DNA of 64,000 nucleotides, from positions 202,095,974 to 202,159,973 of the forward strand of contig NC_050100.1 in the NCBI RefSeq assembly GCF_902167145.1, read 5' to 3'. Both the position numbers and the translations under genes were made by a program. The notes below the pieces were generated by a model, which saw only the letters and a list, made by a program, of their open reading frames with translations, did not search any database and had not been told where the DNA came from. Origin of the DNA: Zea mays. Its lineage: Eukaryota > Streptophyta > Magnoliopsida > Poales > Poaceae. This document shows positions 28,330 through 40,700 of this stretch, piece after piece. Numbering within the stretch: position 1 is the first letter of the stretch; each line of letters opens with the position of its first letter.

Positions 28330-31143
28330 TTCGACAAAAATGGGGGTTGTGTGGCCATTTATCTTCAACCAGAGGCTCATACACCTCACTACACATATGT
28401 TTTCTTGCCATAGATCACATTCTTGGATCTACGGTGGAGACCAGTTCTTGGTCAAAAATCCATAGGTGTTAGCCTTCAGTGTCATTGAAAATAGTCGTTC
28501 ATGGCAATTTTCGACAAAAATGGGGGTTGTGTGGCCATTGATAATCGACCAGGGGCTCGTACACCTCACCCCACATATGTTTCCTTGCCATAGATCACAT
28601 TCTTGGATTTCTGGTGGAGACCATTTCTTGGTCAAAAATCCGTAGGTGTTAGCCTTCGGTATTATTGAAAATGGTCGTTCATGGCTATTTTCGACAAAAA
28701 TGGGGGTTGTGTGGCCATTTATCATCGACCAGAGGCTCGTACACCTCACCCCACATATGTTTAATTTCCATAGATCACAATCTTGGATTTCTCGTGGAGA
28801 CCATTTCTTGGTCAAAAATCCGTACGTGTTAGCCTTCGGTATTATTGAAAATGGTCGTTCATGGCTGTTTTCGACAAAAATGGGGGTTGTGTGGCCATTG
28901 ATCATCGACCAGAGGCTCGTACACCTAACCCCAAATATGTTTCCTTGCCATAGATCATATTCTTGGATTTCTGGTGGAGACGATTTCTTGGTCAAAAATT
29001 CGTAGGTGTTAGCCTTCGGAATTATTGAAAATGGTCGTTCATGGCTATTTTCGACAAAAATGGGGGTTGTGTGGCCATTGATCATCGACCAGAGGCTCGT
29101 ACACCTCACCCCACATATGTTTCCTTGCCATAGATCACATTCTTGGATTTCTGGTGGAGACCATTTCTTGGTCCAAAATCTGTAGGTGTTAGCCTTCGGT
29201 ATTATTGTAAATGGTCGTTCATGGCTATTTTCAACAAAAATGGGGGTTGTGTGGTCATTAATCATCGACCAGAGGCTCATACACCTCACCCCACATATGT
29301 TTCCTTGCCATAGATGACATTCTTGGATTTCTGGTGGAGACCATTTCTTGGTCAAAAATCCATAGGTGTTAGCCTTCAGTGTCATTGAAAATGGTCGTTC
29401 ATGGCTATTTTCGACAAAAATGGGGGTTGTGGGGCCATTGATCATCGACCAGAGGCTCGTACACTTCAACCCACAAATGTTTTCTTGCCATAAATCACAA
29501 TCTTGGATTTCTCGTGGAGACCATTTGTTGGTCAAAAATTTGTAGGTGTTAGCCTTCAGTGTCATTGAAAATGGTCATTCATGGCTATTTTCGACAAAAA
29601 TGGGGGTTGTGTCGCCATTGATCATCGACCAGAGGCTCGTACACCTCACTCACATAAGTTTCCTTGCCATAGATCACATTCTTGGATTTCTGGTGGAGAC
29701 CATTTCTTGGTCAAAAATCCGTAGGTGTTAGCCTTCGGTATTATTGAAAATGGTCGTTCATGGCTATTTTCGACAAAAATGGGGGTTGTGTGGCAATTGA
29801 TCATCGACCAAAGGCTCATACACCTCACCCCACATATGTTTCCTTGCCATAGACCACATTCTTGGATTTCTGGTGGAGACCATTTCTTGGTCAAAAATCC
29901 ATAGGTGTTAGCCTTCAGTGTCATTGAAAATGGTCGTTCATGGCTATTTTCGACAAAAATGGGGGTTGTGTGGCCATTGATCATCGACCAGAGGCTCGTA
30001 CACTTCACCCACATATGTTTTCTTGCTATAGATCACATTCTTGGATTTCTGGTGGAGACCATTTCTTGGTCAAAAATCTGTTGGTGTTAGCCTTCGGTAT
30101 TATTGAAAATGGTCGTTCATGGCTATTTTCGACTAAAATGGGGGTTGTGTGGCCATTTATCATCGACCAGAGGCTCGTACACCACCCCACATATGTTTAC
30201 TTGCCATAGATCACATTCTTGGATTTCTGGTGGAGACCATTTCTTGGTTAAAAATCCATACGTGTTAGCCTTCGGTATTATTGAAAATGGTCATTTATGG
30301 CTATTTTCGACAAAAATGGGGTTGTGTGGCCATTGATTATCGACCCGAGGCTCGTACACCTCACCCCACATATGTTTCCTTGCTATAGATCATATTCTTG
30401 GATTTCTGGTGGTGACCATTTCTTGGTCAAAAATCCGTAGGTGTTAGCCTTTGGTATTATTGAAAATGGTCGTTCATAGCTATTTTCGACAAAAATGGGG
30501 GTTGTGTGGCCATTGATCATCGACCAAAGGCTCATACACCTCACCCCACATATGTTTCCTTGCCATAGACCACATTCTTGGATTTCTGGTGGAGACCATT
30601 TGTTGGTCAAAAATCCGTAGGTGTTAGCCATTGATAATCGACCAGAGGCTCGTACACCTCACCCGACATATGTTTCCTTGCCATAGATCACATTCTTGGG
30701 TTTCTGGTGGAGACCATTTCTTGGTCAAAAATCCGTAGGTGTTAGCCTTCGGTATCATTAAAAATGGTCGTTCATGGCTATTTTCGACAAACATGGGGGT
30801 TGTGTGGCCATTGATCATCGACCAGAGGCTCGTACACCTCACCCCACATATGTTTTATTGCCATAGATCAAAATCTTGGATTTCTCGTGGAGACCATTTC
30901 TTGGTCAAAAATCCGTACGTGTTAGCCTTCGGTATTATTGAAAAAGGTCGTTCATGGCTATTTTCGACAAAAATGGGGGTTGTGTGGCCATTGATCATCG
31001 ACAAGAGGCTCGTACACCTTACCCGACATATAATTCCTTGCCATAGATCATATTCTTGGATTTCTAGTGGAGACGATTTCTTGGTCAAAAATCCGTAGGT
31101 GTTAGCCTTCGGTATTATTGAAAATGGTCGTTCATGGCTATTT
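28330..31143 (+). repeat. 2813-bp higher-order repeat, copy 1
   Basis: A block of about 15.6 monomers repeated at an offset of 2813 bp (for example 'acggtggagaccag' at 28431 and 31244). Shared private marks are the chimeric monomer 'gttagccattgataatcg' at 30622 and 33435, 'attgaaaaaggtcgttc' at about 30938 and 33751, and 'catataattccttgcc' at about 31027 and 33839. One monomer near 29160-29350 differs clearly between the copies (a different subtype), so there was later exchange or conversion. Ends are approximate. Confidence 0.85.
30622..30650 (+). other. Chimeric monomer with 62-bp deletion
   Basis: 'gttagcc' is joined directly to 'attgataatcgacc'. In a full monomer 62 bases lie between these points, and GCC occurs at both ends, so this looks like deletion between 3-bp matches. 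The identical scar at 33435-33463 shows that the deletion came before the 2813-bp duplication. Confidence 0.85.
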
Positions 31144-33960
31144 TCGACAAAAATGGGGGTTGTGTGGCCATTTATCTCCAACCAGAGGCTCATACACCTC
31201 ACTACACATATGTTTTCTTGCCATAGATCACATTCTTGGATCCACGGTGGAGACCAGTTCTTGGTCAAAAATCCATAGGTGTTAGCCTTCAATGTCATTG
31301 AAAATAGTCGTTCATGGCAATTTTCGACAAAAATGGGGGTTGTGTGGCCATTGATAATCGACCAGGGGCTCGTACACCTCACCCCACATATGTTTCCTTG
31401 CCATAGATCACATTCTTGGATTTCTGGTGGAGACCATTTCTTGGTCAAAAATCCGTAGGTGTTAGCCTTCGGTATTATTGGAAATGGTCGTTCATGGCTA
31501 TTTTCGACAAAAATGGGGGTTGTGTGGCCATTTATCATCGACCAGAGGCTCGTACACCTCACCCCACATATGTTTAATTGCCATAGATCATATTCTTGGA
31601 TTTCTGGTGGAGACCATTTCTTGGTCAAAACTCCGTACGTGTTAGCCTTCGGTATTATTGAAAATGGTCGTTCATGGCTGTTTTCGACAAAAATGGGGGT
31701 TGTGTGGCCAATTATCATCGACCAGAGGCTCGTACACCTCACCCCAAATATGTTTCCTTGCCATAGATCATATTCTTGGATTTCTGGTGGAGACGATTTC
31801 TTGGTCAAAAATCCGTAGGTGTTAGCCTTCGGAATTATTGAAAATGGTCGTTCATGGCTATTTCGACAAAAATGGGGGTTGTGTGGCCATTGATCATCGA
31901 TCAGAGGCTCGTACACCTCACCCCACATATGTTTCCTTGCCATAGATCACATTCTTGGATTTCTGGTGGAGACCATTTCTTGGTAAAAAATCCGTACGTG
32001 TTAGCCTTCGGTATTATTGAAAATGGGCATTCATGACTATTTTCGACACAAATGGGGGTTGTATGGCCATTGATCTTCGACCAGAGGCTCATACACCTCA
32101 CTACACATATGTTTCCTTGCCATAGATCACATTCTTGGATTTATGGTGGATACCATTTCTTGGTCAAAAATCCATAGGTGTTAGCCTTCAGTGTCATTGA
32201 AAATGGTCGTTCATGGCTATTTTCGACAAAAATGGGGGTTGTGTGGCCATTGATCATCGACCAGAGGCTCGTACACTTCACCCCACAAATGTTTTCTTGC
32301 CATAAATCACAATCTTGGATTTCTCGTGGAGACCATTTGTTGGTCAAAAATTCGTAGGTGTTAGCCTTAAGTGTCATTGAAAATGGTCATTCATGGCTAT
32401 TTTCGACAAAAATGGGGGTTTTGTCGCCATTGATCATTGACCAGAGGCTCGTACACCTCACCCCACATAAGTTTCCTTGCCATAGATCACATTCTTCGAT
32501 TTCTGGTGGAGACCATTTCTTGGTCAAAAATCCGTAGGTGTTAGCCTTCGGTATTATTGAAAATGGTCGTTCATGGCTATTTTCGACAAAAATGGGGGTT
32601 GTGTGGCAATTGATCATCGACCAAAGGCTCATACACCTCACCCCACATATGTTTTCTTGCCATAGACCACATTCTTGGATTTCTGGTGGAGACCATGTCT
32701 TGGTCAAAAATCGATAGGTGTTAGCCTTCAGTGTCATTGAAAATGGTCGTTCATGGCTATTTTCGACAAAAATGGGGGTTGTGTGGCCATTGATCATCGA
32801 CCAGAGGCTCGTACACTTCACACACATATGTTTTCTTGCTATAGATCACATTCTTGGATTTCTGGTGGAGACCATTTCTTGGTCAAAAATCTGTTGGTGT
32901 TAGCCTTCGGTATTATTGAAAATGGTCGTTCATGGCTATTTTCGACTAAAATGGGGGTTGTGTGGCCATTTATCATCGACCAGAGGCTCGTACACCACCC
33001 CACATATGCTTACTTGCCATAGATCACATTCTTGGATTTCTGGTGGAGACCATTTCTTGGTTAAAAATCCGTACGTGTTATCCTTCGGTATTATTGAAAA
33101 TGGTCATTTATGGCTATTTTCGACAAAAATGGGGTTGTGTGGCCATTGATTATCGACCAGAGGCTCGTACACCTCACCCCACATATGTTTCCTTGCCATA
33201 GATCACATTCTTGGATTTCTGGTGGTGACCATTTCTTGGTCAAAAATCCGTAGGTGTTAGCCTTCGGTATTATTGAAAATGGTCGTTCATAGCTATTTTC
33301 GACAAAAATGGGGGTTATGTGGCCATTGATCATCGACCAAAGGCTCATACACCTCACCCCACATATGTTTCCTTGCCATAGACCACATTCTTGGATTTCT
33401 GGTGGAGACCATTTGTTGGTCAAAAATCCGTAGGTGTTAGCCATTGATAATCGACCAGAGGCTCGTACACCTCACCCGACATATGTTTCCTTGCCATAGA
33501 TCACATTCTTGGATTTCTGGTGGAGACCATTTCTTGGTCAAAAATCTGTAGGTGTTAGCCTTCGGTATCATTGAAAATGGTCGTTCATGGCTATTTTCGA
33601 CAAAAATGGGGGTTGTGTGGCCATTGATCATCGACCAGAGGCTCGTACACCTCACCCCACATGTTTTATTGCCATAGATCAAAATCTTGGATTTCTCGTG
33701 GAGACCATTTCTTGGTCAAAAATCCGTACGTGTTAGCCTTTGGTATTATTGAAAAAGGTCGTTCATGGCTATTTTCGACAAAAATGGGGGTTGTGTGGCC
33801 ATTGATCATCGACAAGAGGCTCGTACACCTCACCCGGCATATAATTCCTTGCCATAGATCATATTCTTGCATTTCTGGTGGAGACGATTTCTTGGTCAAA
33901 AATCCGTAGGTGTTAGCCTTCGGTATTATTGAAAATGGTCGTTCATGGCTATTTTCGACA
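31144..33960 (+). repeat. 2813-bp higher-order repeat, copy 2
   Basis: Second copy of the 2813-bp block, directly following the first. The 62-bp-deleted chimeric monomer recurs at 33435. After about 33960 it goes into 'ccattgcccatcg', which is not seen in copy 1. Confidence 0.85.
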
Positions 33961-35340
33961 AAAATGGGGGTTGTGTGGCCATTGCCCATCGACCAGAGGC
34001 TCGTACACCTCACCGCACATATGTTTCCTTGCCATAGATCAAATTCTTGGATTTCTGGTGGACACCATTTCTTGGTCAAAAATCCGTAGGTGTTAGCCTT
34101 CGATATTATTGTAAATGGTCGTTCATGGCTATTTTCGACAAAAATGGGGGTTGTGTGGCCATTGATAATCGACCAGAGGCTCGTACACCTCACCCCACAT
34201 ATGTTTCCTTGCCATAGATCACATTCTTGGATTTCTGGTGGAGACCATTTCTTGGTCAAAAATCTGTAGGTGTTAGCCTCTGGTATTATTGAAAATGGTC
34301 GTTCATGGCTATTTTGATAAAAAATGGGGGTTGTATGGCCATTGATCATCGACCAGAGGCTCGTACATCTCACCCCACATATATTTCTTGCCATAGATCA
34401 CATTCTTGGATTTCTGGTGGAGACCATTTCTTGGTCAAAAATTCGTACGTGTTAGCCTTCGGTATTATTGAAAATGGTCGTTCATGGCTATTTTCGACAA
34501 AATGGGGGTTGTGTGGCCATTGATCATCGACTAGAGGCTCGTACACCTCACCCCACATATGTTTCCTTGCCATAGATCACATTCTTGGATTTCTGGTGGA
34601 GACCATTTCTTGGGCAAAAATCCGAATGTGTTAGCCTTCGGTATCTTTGAAAATGGTCATTCATGACTATTTTCGATAAAAATGGAGGTTGTTTCGCCAT
34701 TGATCTTCGACCAGAGGCTCATACACCTCACTACACATGTGTTTCCTTGCCATATATCACATTCTTGGATTTATGGTGGAGACCATTTCTTGGTCAAAAA
34801 TCCATAGGTGTTAGCCTTCAGTGTCATTGAAAATGGCCGTTCATGGCTATTTTCGACAAAATAGAGGTTCTGTGGCCATTGATCATCGACCAGAGGCTCA
34901 TACACCTCACCCCACATATGTTTCCTTGCCATAGATCACATTCTTGGATTTCTGGTGGAGACCATTTCTTGGTCAAAAATCCGTAGGTGTTAGCCTTCGG
35001 TATTATTGAAAATGGTCATTCATGGCTATTTTCGACAAAAATGGGGGTTGTGTGGCCATTTATCTTCAACCAGAGGCTCATACACCTCACTACACATATG
35101 TTTTCTTGCCATATATCACATTCTTGGATCTATGGTGGAGACCAGTTCTTGGTCAAAAATCAGTAGGTGTTAGCCTTCAGTGTCATTGAAAATAGTCATT
35201 CATGGCTATTTTCAACAAAAATGGGGGTTGTGTGGCCATTGATAATCGACCAGAGGCTCGTACACCTAACCCCACAAATGTTTCCTTGCCATAGATCACA
35301 TTCTTGGATTTCTGGTGGAGACCATTTCTAGGTCAAAAAT

Positions 35341-36102
35341 CCGTATGTTTTAGCATTCGGTATTATTGAAAATGGTCGTTCATGGCTATTTTCGACAAAA
35401 ATGGGGGTTGTGTGGCCATTTATCTTCGACCAGAGGCTCGTACACCTCACCCCACATATGTTTAATTGCCATAGATCACAATCTTGGATTTCTCGTGGAG
35501 ACCATTTCTTGGTCAAAAATCCGTACGTGTTAGCCTTCTGTATTATTGAAAATGGTCGTTCATGGCTAGTTTCGACAAAAATGGGGGTTGTGTGGCCATT
35601 GATCATCGACCAGAGGCTCGTACACCTCACCCCACATATGTTTCCTTGCCATAGATAATATTCTTGGATTTTTGGTGGAGACGATTTCTTGGTCAAAAAT
35701 CCGTAGGTGTTAGCCTTCTGTATTATTGAAAATGGTCGTGCATGGCTATATTCGACAAAAATGGGGGTTGTGTGGCCATTGATCATCGACTAGAGGCTCG
35801 TACACCTCACCCCACATATGTTTCCTTGCCATAGATCACATTCTTGGATTTCTGGTGGAGACCGTTTCTTGGTCAAAAATCCGTAGGTGTTAGCCATCGG
35901 TATTATTGAAAATGGTCGTTCATGGCTATTTTCGACAAAAATGGGGGTTGTGTGGCCATTGATCATCGACCAGAGGCTCACACACCTCACCCCACATATG
36001 TTTCCTTGCCATAGATCACGTTCTTGGATTTCTGGTGGAGACCATTTCTTTGTCAAAAATCCGTAGGTGTTAGCCTCTGGTATTATTGAAAATGGTCGTT
36101 CA
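35341..36102 (+). repeat. Spacer of the large satellite palindrome
   Basis: 762 bp of forward knob180 sequence between the end of the left arm (35340, marked by 'tttctaggtcaaaaat' and 'ccacaaatg') and the start of the right arm (36103). It holds about four monomers, one with 'atgtttaattgcc', and a final one with the rare variants 'gctcacacacctc' and 'tttctttgtc'. Confidence 0.75.
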
Positions 36103-36103
36103 T
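36102..36103. other. Satellite strand-switch junction 3 (forward to reverse)
   Basis: Forward '...aatggtcgttcat' meets reverse 'ttttgaccaagaaatgg...', sharing AT. Sequence to the right is the reverse complement of sequence ending at 35340, so 35341-36102 is the unpaired spacer of a large inverted duplication. Confidence 0.92.
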
Positions 36104-36576
36104 TTTTGACCAAGAAATGGTCTCCACCAGAAATCCAAGAATGTGATCTATGGAAAGGAAACATTTGTGGGGTGAGGTGTACGAGCCTCTAGTCGATTAT
36201 CAATGGCCACACAACCCCCATTTTTGTCGAAAATAGCCATGAACGACTATTTTCAATGACACTGAAGGCTAACACCTACGGATTTTTGACCAAGAACTGG
36301 TCTCCACCATAGATCCAAGAATGTGATATATGGCAAGAAAACATATGTGTAGTGAGGTGTATGAGCCTCTGGTTGAAGATAAATGGCCACACAACCCCCA
36401 TTTTTGTCGAAAATAGCCATGAATGACCATTTTCAATAATACCGAAGGCTAACACCTACGGATTTTTGACCAAGAAATGGTCACCACCAGAAATCCAAAA
36501 ATGTGATCTATGGCAAGGAAACATATGTGGGGTGAGGTGTATGAGCCTCTGGTCGATGATCAATGGCTACAGAACC

Positions 36577-38188
36577 TCTATTTTGTCGAAAATAGCCATG
36601 AACGACCATTTTCAATGACACTGAAGGCTAACACCTATGGATTTTTGACCAAGAAATGGTCTCCACCATAAATCTAAGAATGTGATATATGGCAAGGAAA
36701 CATATGTGTAGTGAGGTGTATGAGCCTCTGGTCGAAGATCAATGGCGAAACAACCCCCATTTTTATCGAAAATAGCCATGAATGACCATTTTCAAAAATA
36801 TCGAAGGCTAACACATTCGGATTTTTGCCCAAGAAATGGTCTCCACCAGAAATCCAAGAATGTGATCTATGGCAAGGAAACATATGTGGGGTGAGGTGTA
36901 CGAGCCTCTGGTCGATGATCAATGGCCACACAACCCCCATTTTGTCGAAAATAGCCATGAACGACCATTTTCAATAATACCGAAGGCTAACACGTACGAA
37001 TTTTTGACCAAGAAATGGTCTCCACCAGAAATCCAAGAATGTGATCTATGGCAAGAAACATATGTGGGGTGAGGTGTACGAGCCTCTGGTCGATGATAAA
37101 TGGCCATACAACCCCCATTTTTTGTCAAAATAGCCATGAACGACCATTTTCAATAATACCAGAGGCTAACACCTACAGATTTTTGACCAAGAAATGGTCT
37201 CCACCAGAAATCCAAGAATGTGATCTATGGCAAGGAAACATATGTGGGGTGAGGTGTACGAGCCTCTGGTCGATGATCAATGGCCACAGAACCCCCATTT
37301 TTGTCGAAAATATGAATGACCATTTTCAATAATACCGAAGGCTAACACCTACGGATTTTTGACCAAGAAATCGTCTCCACCAGAAATCCAAGAATATGAT
37401 CTATGGCAAGGAATTATATGTCGGGTGAGGTGTACGAGCCTCAGGTCGATGATCAATGGCCACACAACCCCCATTTTTGTCGAAAATAGCCATGAACGAC
37501 CATTTTCAATAATACCGAAGGCTAACACGTACGGATTTTTGACCAAGAAATGGTCTCCACGAGAAATCCAAGATTTTGATCTATGGCAATAAAACATATG
37601 TGGGGTGAGGTGTACGAGCCTCTGGTTGATGATCAATGGCCACACAACCCCCATTTTTGTCGAAAATAGCCACGAACGACCATTTTCAATAATACCGAAG
37701 GCTAACACCTTCGGATTTTTGACCAAGAAATGGTCTCCACCAGAAATCCAAGAATGTGATCTATGGCAAGGAAACATATGTGGGGTGAGGTGTATGAGCC
37801 TCTGGTCGATTATCCATGGCCACACAACCCCCATTATTGTCGAAAATAGCCATGAACGACTATTTTCAATGACACTGAAGGCTAACACCTATGGATTTTT
37901 GACCAAGAACTGGTCTCCACCATAGATCCAAGAATGTGATCTATGGCAAGAAAACATATGTGTAGTGAGGTGTATGAGCCTCTGGTTGAAGATAAATGGC
38001 CACACAACCCCCATTTTTGTCGAAAATAGCCATGAATAACCATTTTCAATAATACCGAAGGCTAACACATTCGGATTTTTGCCCAAGAAATGGTCTCCGC
38101 CAGAAATCCAAGAATGTGATCTACGGCAAGGAAACATATGTGGGTGAGGTGTATGAGCCTTTGGTCGATGATCAATGGCCACAGAACC
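36577..38188 (-). repeat. Higher-order unit related to the 1262-bp repeats (left of the insertion)
   Basis: Runs from one 'agaacctctat' monomer (36577) to the next, at the insertion site (38189). The part from about 37330 matches 51004-51862 at an offset of 13674, which includes the inserted element. Shared marks are 'gaattatatgtc', 'caagattttgatc', 'cccccattattgtcg' and 'atgaataaccattttc'. The remainder differs from the other copies. Confidence 0.75.
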
Positions 38189-38193
38189 TCTAT
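38189..38193. repeat. Target-site duplication, left (TCTAT)
   Basis: TCTAT immediately before the TG of the left LTR, repeated after the right LTR. Joining the flanks restores 'gaacctctattttgtcg', which is found uninterrupted at 36575, 51861, 53123 and 54566. Confidence 0.96.
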
Positions 38194-39866
38194 TGTCACA
38201 CCCGGTTTTAGAAGGCAAACCGAATGCGAACCATGTACGTGCCAGGATCAGTTATTCACGTACACAGCAGTTACATAACATGGACATCATCGCACAGTGC
38301 TCAAAATAGTATTAAGAAGGGAAATAGTCGATTACATCATACGTCTGAGACGTCCATATAGTCCTTACAATAAATCAAAGTGCGGAAAAGAAACGTAGAT
38401 AACCGCGGCCTTCACAGGCAGCCGACTGGGGGTTGCCGCTAACCCACACCTAGAACTCGTCGTAGTCTTGGAACTCCTGGAAGTCTCCTTCCACAGCTTC
38501 ATCTTTGCCTGAGCAGTGGTTGCAATGCTGACAACCTGGGGATGGGGGGGGTTTGGTGTGTAGAGCAAGGGTGAGTACACATCAACATACTCAGCAAGTA
38601 TCCTGTTTGGCTGTAGTGGACTAGCTGTATGTGGGGATAAGTCAAGCAGTTGCTTTTAGTTGGTCAGATTATTACTTACTAGTAGAAAGCCAAGTTTTAG
38701 CATTAACCCAAGTTATTAACCCGATGTACCCTTTCCAAACGGAAAGAATACCACTTACCAGCACCATAGTCATAACTGAAACCATCAATCTCATAACCAC
38801 CTGTACCAAAGTATCTCTGATCAAGTACCACTAATCACTGGAGCTCCCTTGGCCGCTCATAACCGCGAGCACGGCTGATATATCAGTTTTCAAACACTTT
38901 GCAGAGGTTGTGCACTTTACCCACAAGCCGTGATTCCCATTCTGCCCGGAGATCATGACTCTCCATTGATCACTACCAAGGTGACCCAGCAGGGCATCAC
39001 TACGTAGCCTTTACAAAGATTCCCCGGGGCTGTAGCCACCCGTTAGGTTTCCTAAATGCACCGCACTCCTCCCCAAGGGGCGAACCCAAACTTGGCAGAG
39101 CGAGCCGCATACACCGAGCCCCATTGACGGCACGACGGCTAAGTGAACTACACCCCGGATCCTCTAATTATTCAGCTAAGGGCATCCCATTCCACCCTCA
39201 TGGTTGCACTGTTTTCCCGGGCGGTCATCCAAAGAACAGGTCCTTACGGAGAGGCACTCGAGAAACCGCTCGAGCCCCCTTGATGACCACAAGTACCACA
39301 TCATAATAAGAGAAGGGAAAACAGCGTATCATAGATAATCTCATCATGTTCATTGATTAGAGTTTGAGCAATAGCATAAAGCTAAACAATAATAATCCAA
39401 CCCAAATAGGTAAACAAGGACATGGATAACAAAAGCTAGTCAATCCTTAGGCATAAATGTGTAATGCGGGAGGTGAATTAAATAATGAATAGGACAGAGA
39501 TAGGTCAAAGGACACTTGCCTCCACCAACCGACTGCTGCTCAGGGGCTTCTCCTGCGAGTTCCTCGGGCTCTTCAACCGGATCGTTCTCTATGCGAGCGC
39601 AAACATACGTACATCCACATATTCAATACAAAAGAACAGTACACCATACAATAGAATGCAATAAGTAAACAGACGTTCCACGCGGCTCGCGAGTACGGTT
39701 AAGAGAGAAAGAGGAAAAGACAGTCGAGAAACGATCACGTTACATGATTATAAATTAACCACTCGCTTAATGGAAGGAAATTTAATGTAGACACTATGTT
39801 TAGCGTAAAGTAAAGTCATGTTTCATGTCTAATTATTATAAGCAGGTGGAGATAAATAAAAGGATG

Positions 39867-40175
39867 GTCGCGCGGCGAGACGCGCGACAAAGCTCTCTAA
39901 AACAAATCAAGAAGTTAACGACTCGTCTCGCGACCGAGCACGCAACGAGACACTTCGCCTTAGTTACGAGGAGACGTTAAGCGTCGCGCGACGAAGCGCA
40001 CGACGACATACGTCGACTAAACTGAGTCCAAAGTGGAACGTCGCGTGAATACACACGCGGCGTTACACCTTAAACAACCTGAAATTAAAATGGATCGTCG
40101 CGCGACGAAGCGCACGACGCAACACAAGATAGAATCTGAAATTAGATAATCCGTCGCGCGGCGAAGCGCGCGACG
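39867..40175. repeat. Series of short CG-rich hairpins in the 3' LTR
   Basis: Six related imperfect palindromes about 50-60 bp apart. The clearest are 39867-39888 (8-bp stem GTCGCGCG/CGCGCGAC, 6-base loop) and 40152-40175 (9-bp perfect stem CGTCGCGCG/CGCGCGACG, loop GCGAAG). Others at 39982-40005, 40037-40064 and 40096-40119 have one mismatch or more, and 39924-39949 is degraded. Confidence 0.85.
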
Positions 40176-40200
40176 CAACACGCTAATTAACAAATAATCA

Positions 40201-40700
40201 CCGCGAGCGCGGGCGAGCGGGGACACGGTCGGGCGAGGCCGGGACGGGGAACGGGCGACCGGGCCGGGGCCGGGGCGGTTGAACCGGCCAGGGGCGGCCG
40301 AGTCGGCCGGGGCCGCGCCGGGGGCCAGAGGCCGCGCTGGGGGCCGCGCACCGGCGAGCAGGGGCGGGCGGGATCGCCACCGCAGGCCGGGGGGCGCCGC
40401 CGCGGGCCAGGGGAGGGCGGGCGCCGCCGCGCGGGGCCGGGCAGGGGCGGGCGGGCGAGCGCCGCCGACGGGGTGGGAACGGGGTCGGGCAGGGGCGGGG
40501 GTGCCGCGCGGGGCCGGGCAGGGGCGGGCGGACGCCTCCGCGGCCGGGGAAGGGGCGGGCGCCGCCGCGCGCGGGGGGAGGGGCGGGGACGGGCACCGCC
40601 GCGCCGGGCAGGGGCGGGGACGGGCGGGGTCGGTCGCGCCGCCGGCGAGCGTGGAAGGGCAGGGGCGCGCGCGAGCAGGGGGAGAAAGGGGGGGCGTGTG
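40201..40700. repeat. GC-rich low-complexity stretch of the 3' LTR
   Basis: About 500 bp made of imperfect repeats of 'ggggccgggcaggggcggg' and 'gcgccgccgcgcg'. It gives long artificial frames rich in Pro, Arg, Ala or Gly on both strands (for example 40187-40891 minus), which I do not consider genes. Internal repeats differ in number between the two LTRs. Confidence 0.85.

Larger units (their letters stand above)
22701..36102 (+). repeat. knob180 satellite array, block F2 (forward)
   Basis: About 74 forward monomers. The block starts with a 121-bp segment that is the exact reverse complement of nearby R1 sequence and ends at the fold-back junction at 36102/36103. It contains a tandem pair of 2813-bp higher-order units (28.33-33.96 kb). 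Its last part, about 33.7-35.34 kb, is closely similar to the end of F1 (about 16.8-18.4 kb) and is mirrored in R2 from 36103 onward. Long open frames such as 28429-29565 (378 codons, minus) and 23613-24512 (299 codons, plus) are in-frame runs of the monomer, not genes. Confidence 0.96.
36103..38193 (-). repeat. knob180 satellite array, block R2, part left of the retrotransposon
   Basis: About 12 reverse-oriented monomers between the fold-back junction and the retrotransposon. Monomer by monomer they mirror the sequence upstream of 35340: the 'agaactggtctccaccatag' unit, the 'agaacctctattttgtcg' unit, the 'ggcgaaacaac' unit and the 'gaattatatgtcgggtg' unit occur in the expected reverse order. 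One truncated monomer near 37312 marks a loss of one to two units relative to the left arm. The last five bases (TCTAT) are the target-site duplication. Confidence 0.95.

Noticed and set aside
1..38188. Dozens of ORFs of 60-378 codons on both strands in the satellite
   Set aside because: They are the same ~60-residue motif repeated at monomer period, occur on both strands of the same DNA, and begin and end at random point changes. No start context, no codon-level signal.
38631..38834. 67-codon ORF in the LTR, identical at 47961-48164
   Set aside because: Antisense to the element, no recognisable domain, conserved only because the LTRs are duplicates.
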